DNA of 64,000 bases from Trifolium pratense. Lineage: Eukaryota; Streptophyta; Magnoliopsida; Fabales; Fabaceae. This document shows, piece after piece, positions 35,690 to 44,988 of this stretch (the first letter of the stretch is position 1; every line of letters begins with the position of its first letter). The notes under the pieces were generated by a model. That model was given only the letters and a program-made list of their open reading frames with translations, was not told the DNA's origin and searched no databases. The translations under genes and the position numbers were made by a program. Location: assembly GCF_020283565.1 (NCBI RefSeq), contig NC_060061.1, positions 4,906,010-4,970,009 on the forward strand, written 5' to 3'.

Positions 35690-35812
35690 CTTTTTTTTTC
35701 TTTTCATATAGTTTAGTTGTTAAAAGTTCACCTTCGTTAAAATAATAAATAGGTGTATTTAAAACTCCAATTCCTACCTATTATATTCTACCAATTAAGC
35801 TATGTTCGCACA
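35690..35812 (-). mobile_element. SINE family 1-like copy, reverse, decayed
   Basis: The minus strand reads 'catagcttaattggtag' (A box), a degraded middle, 'gaaggtgaacttttaac' and 'actaaactatatga' before a long A tail. It directly adjoins the 9-bp duplication of the next element. Confidence 0.5.
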
Positions 35813-36363
35813 ATTTATTTAGGTGAGCACTCCGGTACACATCTTATGTGGACGTGTACCGGTACACTGTTAAAGTGTATAATTTTAATTGGTCCACATG
35901 TAATAATAATTTAACATGTTATTTCAAGACTTCTTTAAATAGAAATTTCCTAAATTACTCTTTTAATTTACAAAAATTTTAAAATGGAAATTGAAGAAAT
36001 TTCCTAAATTGCCTTTTGTCAAAATAAAGAGATGTTTTGTAAAAAAAAGAGATGAGATGAGATTTTTAATTTACAAAAATTTCAAAATGATTTTTTTTTT
36101 ACAAAAGGGTTTTTTTTTTGTGAAATTGACAAAACGGTTTTAATGTGTTTTTTTTTTGCTTTTCATCAATTTCTATTATTTTTTATACTTATAGCACCAC
36201 TCGTTTTGAAGCATTTCTTTCAATTTCTCGTAAAGTTCATATTTTTATTTCATATATGCAATTTCGAGGTTTTTCAATTTCCGGCGGTTGGATTTTTTTT
36301 GTTTTAGGTTGTGGGTATCATTCTTCTCTTTCTTCATCAAAAAATTCTTACTAAATACCCCTC

Positions 36364-36502
36364 TGATCCTATATATAAGAAAAAGTTTTTTTTAAAAATT
36401 CAATATAAAGTTGATGTATCTAGACTATAATGTTATCTAGATACATCAATTTTACAATGAATCTAAAAAATAAATTTTTTCTTATATATAGGATCGGATG
36501 GA
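36364..36502. mobile_element. Stowaway-type hairpin MITE
   Basis: Ends 'ctgatcctatatataagaaa' and 'tttcttatatataggatcgg' are inverted and the middle folds on 'gatgtatctaga'/'tctagatacatc'. It is nested in the 3.4-kb Mutator-like element. Confidence 0.75.
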
Positions 36503-36822
36503 GTAGCATTTTCCTTTAGGGTATGTTTGGTTCGAAGTAGATGGAGGAAATGGGAGGTGAGGAAATATTTGTAATAAAGGGTAATTTTGGTAGAAACTCT
36601 CAAATATCTCAAATGTTATATATTTTTTAAAAATCTCTCTCAAATATTATATATACGGTACTTTTTTTAAAAAAAAAAAACTCTCAAATATATATATATA
36701 TTTTTTTGTAGAAACTCTCAAATAATTTTTTTTTGTATAATATATATTTGAGAGTTTCTACCAAAAGTACCCATTACAAAAAATATTCCTTCAAATTTTT
36801 TAATCAAACAAACTTAACGTCT

Positions 36823-37077
36823 TTCATTAACTAGTAAATGTTCAATACATAAGGGAAATATCTCAAATCTACGGAAACTAGCCCAATAATTGGTCGCCCG
36901 AGCAAGTGAATGAGCAACCATAATCGCTTTTCTCCTAACAAACTTCACTTTAAAGTTTATACACGATAACATAATTTGGATAATATCAGCAACAATTAAA
37001 TTAAATTCCGAATTACCACTACGCCTCGTTCAAATTGCTTCAGTCAACACCTGCGAGTCGCTTTCAAATTGAACCTT
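36823..37077 (-). pseudogene. RNase H-like domain (RVT_3 type) fragment, decayed
   Basis: Read on the minus strand from 37077, 85 codons give a plant RVT_3/RNase H-like C-terminal half: FESDSQ with the catalytic-type Asp, then DIIQIMLSCINFKVKFVRRKA, VAHSLARA and FPLCIEHLLVNE. A TGA stands in frame at codon 16 (37032-37030). No start, no upstream half and no polyprotein are present. Such domains occur in LINE-type reverse transcriptases and in stand-alone plant genes; which one was the source cannot be told. The fragment lies inside the Mutator-like element, so it may have been captured or may be left from an earlier insertion. Confidence 0.7.
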
Positions 37078-37599
37078 ATCCAGACCTCTATTAGGTAAAT
37101 GAATATTTTTCCGATATATTAGATCATTAAATTATTTGGTAAATGAATATTTTTCCGAAAGAAATCATTTTTATCATTTAAAATATTATAATAACTAAAT
37201 ACTATTCATCAAAATTATAAATAAAATTAAATTTTTATCACTCATAATAGTCAATATTGATTTTTTATGAAAAAATGTAAAAACGTTTGTGTATTGCTTA
37301 TAAAACATTGAAATTGTGTCTTTTCTTATGAAATTATTATCTCTGAAATACAATAATCGGAAAATAATTTTTTAATTTAATAATAATTATAAATTAATTT
37401 TTTTTCTAATGTACCGGTAGATTGAATTTTTTCATATGTACCATAGAAGCCCCCTAATAAGTTTGAGGGCTTTTCTTACTTAAGCCCTCAACCAGTTTTA
37501 TTAGACAATTGAGGTTTTCATGTAGTTTGTGATTCTTAAAAAAAAAAAAAAAGAGTAATTCTACCAACTATGATTAAGGGTGCGTTTGATCTGCTAAAA

Positions 37600-38480
37600 C
37601 TTAAGGGACTTGACAGGACAACTTCAGTTGTATTGTACGTGTTTGATTTTAATTTTTTCTCAAACAATTCAATACCATCTAATTGGACCGAGTCACAAGA
37701 CATTTAAATTTTTAGCAATATAACATTTCGATGTCAACTAATTGGATTACCTGTGAATCAAAAACCTAGTTATCATAAAAGATTATTAAGTTGCTACCAA
37801 TTCTACCGATAAGAACTAAAGAAATAAATTGACTAAATTGAAATGTAAAACGCTTAAGAATTTAAATGTCGACAATGTAACAGTTCAACATCAACTAGTT
37901 AGATTAACTATGACTAAGAAACGTAATTCATATGAAATGAGTGTTAAGTCTCAACTAATTTTCTCAACTGTGACATAGGGAATCAATTCATCTCAGTTAA
38001 TCTATTCAACTTGGCCTAATTAAAATGATATACACTTAAAAAGTTGAATTTCAACATTCTAACTAACAGTTCAATCTCATATTGTTGGACGAATTATTAT
38101 ACCAGAAACCTAGTTATTATGAAAGGATTGTTAAGTCACAACCAATTAGACCGAAAGGAACTAAGGAGATCAAACATTCTCAATCTCACTATTCAACTTG
38201 ACCAAGTGGGAATGAGAAACACTTAAGTATTCAAATTCTAAAATCAAACAATTCAACCTCAACTAGTTAGATTAACTATATGACTTAAAAAACTTATTTC
38301 AAATGAAATGACTATTAAGTCTCGACTAATAATGCCAATTGTGTCAATAGAAATAAAAAAATTTAGATCAAACCATTCAACTTGAAACATAGTTCATATG
38401 CAAACTTAACTAATTATACTTACTTTATTAAAGAATTCAATTTTTCTCAATCAAGTCGTTCAATATCACTTAATTGGACT
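37600..38480. repeat. Degenerate tandem array inside the Mutator-like element
   Basis: Blocks recur in order: 'gttcaacatcaactagttag' at 37883 and 'attcaacctcaactagttag' at 38251 (about 368 bp apart), and 'aaacctagttatcat' at 37762 and 'aaacctagttattat' at 38106 (344 bp apart). Shorter motifs such as 'tcaactaatt', 'tcaacttg' and 'attaagt' recur about every 70-90 bases. This looks like an old multi-step tandem duplication and not coding sequence. Confidence 0.6.
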
Positions 38481-39507
38481 AACAATAACTTATGAATTTA
38501 AATTTCGATAATTAAGCATGTCTAGAACAATATCAAAAGTTCATTTACAAAATTTTAGTATTTTTTAATATGAGACGAATTAAATATGAATTTTCTAAAT
38601 CAAAATATCAAGATAAAAGTAACGAATATTTTGACATAGAAATCAAATTTTGTGCTCCTTACTTTTGGACAAACTTTTTATAATGCGCTATGCATATTTG
38701 CAAAATCATCAGAAGTATACATCAATTTTACAACATGACCAAAACTGCATGCATAAACATTTTGTGGGGATCAAAACATGACATTATCTTATGAAGATGA
38801 AAAATTAATCTTTATAAACTAATAATATTAGAAAAAATTGAAAGGTAATAATATTGAAATATTAAAATCGTAGTTGGATCAATCATATTAATAATTTTAA
38901 AAGTTTTTTTTGTTTGAATAATTAAAAAAGTTATTAAAACCATATTTTAATTTTTAAGAAAATACAAAATACTAAAATAATATTCTTTATAAGATATTAG
39001 AATAATATTAAAATATTTGAATTTGTTGAAAATCATATATAAGTTGAAAGATATGATGCATGGTTTGATTTATTGTGGAATGATACATTTGCCAATATTA
39101 AAAAGTTTTGTTTAATATAAAAAAGCTTAATAAAGAAACAAAATCTGCATTAATTTTTATTTTTTACAAATCTGCATTAATTACTGTATTACTTGTTAAC
39201 CACATCAGCGGTGTACCGGTACACATCCACATAATATGTGTACTGAAGAATTCACCATTTATTTAACCATTTTAATAACTATTTGCTCAAACATACTAAT
39301 TCATCCAATTCCAATATCAAACTATTTTGTTCTTAATCCTCCAATTTCTTGGCCAAATATTTCGGTAGGAATTTCAATTCAAATTGTTGCAGATGATTCC
39401 TCCTCGTTAATTCTATTTCAATTAATCTAAATAAATTTCAATAATTAGGTTACTTCTATTTCATACAAGTTGTATTACTTTGGTTAAAAAAATTACTATA
39501 GCACAAA

Positions 39508-39681
39508 CAATTATTAATTGATATAATGGTGATTAACATTAGACTTAATATGAATAATTACGGTTCAATTCCTACATGTGCAATTGAGAAAATACTGAAA
39601 GTACTTGATGTTAAAGCTGACTTCAAATCAGATTAAACAGTTTGGTAGATCAATACGTCGGACACTGATTGTGAAGAAAAT
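39508..39681 (+). mobile_element. SINE, family 2, copy 3
   Basis: Family blocks 'ggttcaattcctac' (B-box-like), 'gtacttgatgttaaag', 'ctgacttcaaatcag' and 'cgtcggacactgattg'. Perfect 15-bp duplication ttactatagcacaaa at 39493-39507 and 39682-39696. Confidence 0.85.
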
Positions 39682-39699
39682 TTACTATAGCACAAAGAT

Positions 39700-40497
39700 A
39701 AATCTAAAGTGATCGAAATTTGCGGGGTGCGTCTGTTTTGTTTTCCCTCTAAAACTATAGAATGAAAAAGGAAATTTGACCGACCCCATCATTTTCTCTT
39801 TGACTCTATTGTGCATGTACACCTGTCATTGGATACTTCTCCAAAATGTCCCCACTTTTTTCTTTTTCCTTTTTCTTTCTATCAAGTAATTAATAAATTT
39901 TTAAATATTTTGTTTGGTAGTTTTTGTAAGGAATTTGGCATGTTTTTTACATTGGACGTGTGTAACTTAGAAGGGGCTTAGAAGTTAAAAAATGGTAGGT
40001 TGCTTGCCTTTCATTTGACTCCAATCATTAATCATGTTTCCCTAATCATGTTACAACACATTCCTTTTGGCTTTTCCATTTTATATATTACTATGCATTA
40101 TTCTTCATTTTTCCAATATTCTTTTCATGTCTCACCAAACCTTAATACTATATATATATTATGAAAAAATATATGGTGAAATATTTTGAATGTAATTGGC
40201 TTTACAGAATGTGTTAGTTGTGTATAATATTCCTTGTGCTGGCTTCTTTTTTATATAAGTCTGATTGCAAATTATATACTATGCCAACAATCATCTCTAA
40301 AGTGAAAAATACAAAATCATTGAAAATGTGTTGCCCATTAAAATATATATGGCTCATGAATATGATGATTAACAAAATTAATATACGTGGAAAAATATGT
40401 ACCACCTCATTAAACTATTTAACAAAAAATAATCATTTATACGCACATTAAGTATATTGAGTCCAATGAAAAACATACATGGCTTATTTGGTAACCA

Positions 40498-40498
<1 letters not shown>
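39700..40498. other. Intergenic, no gene seen
   Basis: AT-rich, with chance reading frames on both strands. Nothing recognisable. Confidence 0.4.

Positions 40499-40499
<1 letters not shown>

Positions 40500-40561
<62 letters not shown>
40500..40561. repeat. (TA)n microsatellite
   Basis: An uninterrupted run of about 30 TA units. It explains the repetitive Ile-Tyr reading frame on the minus strand. Confidence 0.95.
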
Positions 40562-40564
<3 letters not shown>

Positions 40565-40567
<3 letters not shown>

Positions 40568-41125
40568 ATAAAAAATGACACAATAGTTCCAACTAAATAA
40601 AATTAGCATCAGCAGTTTCGATATATTGAGAAAATTGTCTTTTGGTCAATTTTGAGTTTGATGGTTATTGTCATTCAATGTATGACTAATCATAAAAGAA
40701 GTCAATTGCTTTTAAAGATGGACATATGGCAGTGACATCTTTACCAACAAAACAATATGTTTTATATTATGAGATTTTAATTAGTATATGGTCGTGATAT
40801 TTTAGAACTATGAAATTGTTTTAAATATTATTGGGTAAAATTGCTATCATCGTATTAACCTACTTACTTACCTTTTGCGCCATTTGCACTTTAAAGTGAT
40901 TGAAATTGACATGGGAGGCTGAATACACGAGAACATTGCATAAGCCATGCGTGATGCATGCATATGCTAGTCATGTATATATGATCATGATACAAACGCA
41001 TATTCTTTTATCCTAATTATAAGCATTTTTAATCCATTTTTTTAGACACAACACAACTCTAATCAATACCATTAATTTGTCTTAAAATATAAAAAGTTAA
41101 TATTACATTTATACCCAAACAATAA
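40565..41125. other. Intergenic, no gene seen
   Basis: AT-rich sequence without repeats or frames of note. Confidence 0.4.
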
Positions 41126-41134
41126 TTTTTTTTT

Positions 41135-41777
41135 GGGTAAATAGTGTTATACTCCCTGCAAAATAGACGAGTTTTGCGTTACCCCCCTGCAAAATATTTT
41201 TTTGAGATTACCCCCTGCAATGTCAAGATTCTTTGCGTTACCCCCCTGGCTTAACAAGTGGGCATATGACATGGAAAGAATCTTGACGTGGCATGACACG
41301 TGGAAATTAATTTATTTTTTATTTATTTTTAATTGCCAACTCATTAATTAATGTGAGTTTTTAATTAAAAAAATGAAAAAAAAAACTTAAAATTTTTTAT
41401 ATTTTTATGAACTTACTTAAAAGAAAGTTTTGTTTTTTTTTTTTGACTAAAAGTGTTATTATATATATAAAAAAATTCTTATATATATATATATAATAAC
41501 TAATAATAGAGTAACAAAAAAAAAAAAACGAAGATGAAAAAAAACTAATAATAATAATAGTAACCAAAAAACTAATAATAATAACTAATAATAATAGAGT
41601 AACCAAAAAAAAAAAACTGCAATCACATATTTTAACTAATATAACAAAAAAAAAAACTGCAATCACATATTTTAACTAATAATAATATTAGTTATTATTA
41701 TTATTAGTTTTTTTGTTACTATTATTATTATTAGTTTTTTTTCATCTTCGTTTTTTTTTTGTTACTATATTATTAGT

Positions 41778-41850
<73 letters not shown>

Positions 41851-42194
41851 AATTTTTTTTTATATATATAATAACAACTTTTAGTCAAAAAAAAAAAAAC
41901 AAAACTTTTTTTTAAGTAAGTTCATAAAAATATAACAACTTTTAAGTTTTTTTTTCATTTTTTTAATTAAAAACCCACATTAATTAATGAGTTGGCAATT
42001 AAAAATAAATAAAAAATAAATTAATTTCCACGTGTCATGCCACGTCAAGATTTTTCCATGTCATATGCCCACTTGTTAAGCCAGGGGGGTAACGCAAAGA
42101 ATCTTGACATTGCAGGGGGTAATCTCAAAAAAATATTTTGCAGGGGGTAACGCAAAACTTGCCTATTTTGCAGGGGGTATAACACTATTTACCC
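41135..42194. mobile_element. Fold-back element, about 0.5-kb inverted arms
   Basis: Starts 'gggtaaatagtgttat' and ends 'ataacactatttaccc'. The two arms, each about 0.5 kb, are near-perfect inverses, including 'ccctgcaaaata', 'ccccctggcttaacaag', 'catgacacgtgg' and long (aat)n/(ta)n parts; a (TA)n run at 41782-41848 lies near the centre. The flanks are T9 (41126-41134) and T11 (42195-42205), compatible with a 9-bp Mutator-type duplication of a poly-T target, although that cannot be proven in such sequence. No coding capacity. Confidence 0.88.
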
Positions 42195-42341
42195 TTTTTT
42201 TTTTTGTTTACAACCCTAATCAAATAGTACACGGTCATTTTTTTTTTTTGTACAAATACATCAACTTTTTATAATGTTTGAAATATGCAATGAATTTTAT
42301 TAAAAGAGAAAAGGAATATTTTGGTTTGTGTATCTGCATGA

Positions 42342-42563
42342 CTATTATCATGTCAACACACAATTTTGATCATTAATATATTTAATTGTCTATTGGTAAA
42401 AATTATAAAAACTTGATATTTTGAAAATACTCGTCAAAACAAATCAAACAATATCTTATATACTAATATTTATATCTATATATTATTAGAAATATATGGT
42501 CAAATCAAGATAAGTGAATAATCATTTAGTAAAATAGTTCTTATAAAATTGGACGGAGGGAGT
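42342..42563. mobile_element. Stowaway-like MITE, family A, copy 4
   Basis: The right end 'ggacggagggagta' is the classical Stowaway terminus with TA. The interior carries 'cacacaattttgatcatta', 'ttttgaaaatactcgtc' and 'atatggtcaaatcaag'. The left end is degenerate. Confidence 0.7.
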
Positions 42564-42854
42564 ATAAATTTAAATATATAATTCGAGAACAATTGCTAAT
42601 TTGCTAGTCCAACAATGAAAGGGTCGATAGAGGTAAAATCATAATTACTTTTGGATAATAGCACATTATTCCTATAAATATAGATGGTGGAGAGATCGTG
42701 ATTATTCAAGCAAACATGGTGTATTAGTCATCCACAATAATTGTAAAATGTGTGTCGATTCATAACACACACAGTTTTATTATGAGACTAATGGTTTAAG
42801 TCCGGTTCAAAAGAGGAACTCTGGATAATCTTTTATCACTTTGGAATAAAGTTA

Positions 42855-43112
42855 GATGTTTTCTCTTTTCTTTAGGTTCTCTATGGTTCTTTTTCCTATT
42901 GGGTTTTACTTTTTTGCTCTTTAATAAAAACTTCGGTTGTTACGAACCGAATTTTTTTTTCTTGAAAAAAAAATTCGGTTTCTGTTAACTGAATTTTCCC
43001 TGAATTTGAACTAGAAAAAACTTCGGTTTATGCGAACCGAAATTTTTAGCAAGAGTAAAATTGGAATATTTGAGGTATAAAATATACATGGGAGGCCTAG
43101 AGAGAAAACATC
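42855..43112. mobile_element. Mutator-type MITE with TTCGGT/ACCGAA repeats, copy 2
   Basis: Ends 'gatgttttctctttt' and 'agagagaaaacatc' are inverted. The 9-bp duplication has one mismatch: ataaagtta (42846-42854) and ataaagttc (43113-43121). The interior has 'acttcggttgttacgaaccg', 'attcggtttctgttaactg' and 'acttcggtttatgcgaaccg'. It is closely similar to the copy at 20059. Confidence 0.87.
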
Positions 43113-43261
43113 ATAAAGTTCAAATGTAATTATGCTATGGACCAAATTTAATACAGTGCCATAATATAATATACACAATTTCTTAATGCGCTAGATATAA
43201 TATAAGGAAGGGCAAAGTCTATGGTGCACAAATGACTTAGGTTGTGCACCATGCACAAGTC

Positions 43262-43562
43262 ACCGAAAACACTATAACGAATACGTATTTTACAAAATTC
43301 ATCGTTGGATAGAAAGTTTATATCGTATAGATCATCCATAAATTTTTAAAAAAAAATTAAAAAACATTTGATATGTTATTGAGACCCGCCAAAATTAACG
43401 GTTTATGGATTTTTATTCAATACCGTTAATCTTGATGGGTCTCGATAACATATCAAATGATTTTCAAAAAAATTTTAAAAAATTAATGGATTATCTAAAC
43501 AATATAAACTTTCTATCCAACGGTGGATTTTGTAAAATTCGTATTCGTTATAAAAATATCGA
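43262..43562. repeat. Inverted repeat (hairpin), about 130-bp arms
   Basis: The left arm, 'ataacgaatacgtattttac' to 'gagacccgccaaaattaacgg', is repeated inverted on the right as 'accgttaatcttgatgggtc' to 'cgtattcgttataaaa'. The loop is about 25 bases. It may be a MITE whose outer ends I could not define, or a source of small RNA. Confidence 0.8.
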
Positions 43563-43564
43563 AC

Positions 43565-44440
43565 ACCTTTTTATTTTTTAGTAGTTATTTTTATCTAAAA
43601 ACATTTTTTTTATTTTTTAAATTAAAAAATACAAAAACTATATTTTTGTGAGATGAACAGGAAAAGTTGCACCTAAAACAATGCATATAAGTTTTGTCCT
43701 TATGCTATTGTTAAATTGGACACCTTTATCCGAGTTCAAACTCATAAACCCGCAGTGCGTGTAAGTTTCAATTATACTTGTCACTTCGTCTATAGACACA
43801 AAAAAAAAATCAAATAAAATGTACAATTAATCAATGATTTTTCTAGTCACACCCCAAAAACCTAATCACACCATAAAGTGACTAAAATACTCTTTAAAAT
43901 AAATAAAATTCCAATTGTATTCTAAAAACATTCATTATGTGTTTGTTCCCTTTCGCCATTACCTTCATCTCCTTTTCTCTCATTCGCTCCACCCATAACG
44001 CCGTTCTCCTTTTCGCGTTGTCATTCTCTCCGTTTTTGCAGGTTTTTCAAGTAGGAAAGATGTGATTCTGAGTTCAAAAATTGTTATTTTGAGTTCCACT
44101 CTTACGTTTATTTTTGGGTTTGTTAGTATAAGTGTGAATTTACTCTACATACGGTTATGTAAACACATTTTACATTAATTCATTACACGTATGATACATA
44201 TTCTTACATCGTTGTTCCTAAATTGCATGGAATAAGCGTGAATTCAACTTACAGGTACGTTAATTGAGTTCATGCATAAATACACACAAAAATGAATTTA
44301 CATAGACTATGTAAACGGACTACCAATTTACATGGATTTATATCCTCTCACTCTTTAACCTCATATTCATAAAGAAGGAAAAAAAATAGTTTAAAATAGA
44401 AAGAAAAAAAAAAGAAGAATGATTTAGATTGACGCTAAAT
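43565..44440. other. Intergenic, no supported gene
   Basis: AT-rich. A CT-rich part at 43940-44050 ('cctttcgccattaccttcat', 'ttcgctccacccataacgcc') looks like a 5' exon in composition, but no continuing gene was found. Confidence 0.35.
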
Positions 44441-44447
44441 AAAAAGT

Positions 44448-44790
44448 ATAAGGTTCTGTTCAGTAAAAAATAGCGGATAACTGATAAACTAGCTTATAGC
44501 GGATGAGCTTATAGAAGTTAGCTTATAAGCTAGCTTTTAGCTTTATAACTAATAAGCCAATTGATTGAATTTGTAGTGTTTAGTAAAATTAACGCGACTA
44601 TAGCTTATAAGTATGAAATGACATTAAAAAAACATTCAATTAATATTTTATTTGTTTCAAGTCACAGGGGTAAAATTGGAAAAAAATTATAAGCGATAAA
44701 CTATAAGTTCATAAGCTACTTAAAATAGCGCTTAAAAAATAAACTATAAACTCATTTTTAAAAACCGTCACCTAATAAGTTATAAGGTAA
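44448..44790. mobile_element. PIF/Tourist-like MITE, worn
   Basis: Left 'aaggttctgttcagtaaaaa' with internal inverted pieces such as 'agcttataagctagctttt', 'gcgataaactataag' and 'tagcgcttaaaa'. The sequence is rich in 'agctta/taagct' like the element at 3607. The right end is uncertain. It lies 200 bases upstream of the phosphatase gene. Confidence 0.5.
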
Positions 44791-44988
44791 TTGAATTCAT
44801 AAAAAGCAGGATCCAAATCCCAACTTACATGTAATTTTGGTATTATGAATTACTACTAGTTTTGATTTTAATAAAATTTGAGTGTAACTAGATTTTTTGG
44901 GGTGCGAATATAAAAAATCTTAATTATAATTATTGATTGTATAGTTCACTTTGGCCGGTGAGTTGCAGATAGGTGGCACGTTACGAAA

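Larger units (their letters stand above)
35822..39256. mobile_element. Mutator-like element (3,435 bp), non-autonomous
   Basis: Terminal inverted repeats of about 50 bp: left 'ggtgagcactccggtacaca' continuing through 'tgtggacgtgtaccggtaca'; the right end inverted reads 'ggtgaattcttcagtacaca' through 'tgtggatgtgtaccggtaca'. A perfect 9-bp duplication, atttattta, lies at 35813-35821 and 39257-39265, the Mutator signature. No MURA transposase frame is present. Inside are a small Stowaway-type MITE (36364-36500), a decayed RNase H-like fragment (36823-37077) and a degenerate tandem array (about 37600-38480). Confidence 0.9.

Noticed and set aside
37578..37700. Independent MITE at the start of the tandem array
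   Set aside because: It matches the left part of the 45834 element, but no right end was found, so only the similarity is reported.
40378..40581. Frame with poly Ile-Tyr
   Set aside because: It is the (TA)n microsatellite.
41397..41666. Hydrophobic minus-strand frame resembling a membrane protein
   Set aside because: Translation of A/T runs and (aat)n in the fold-back arms.
43940..44050. Exon-like CT-rich patch
   Set aside because: Composition only; no downstream exon continues the frame.
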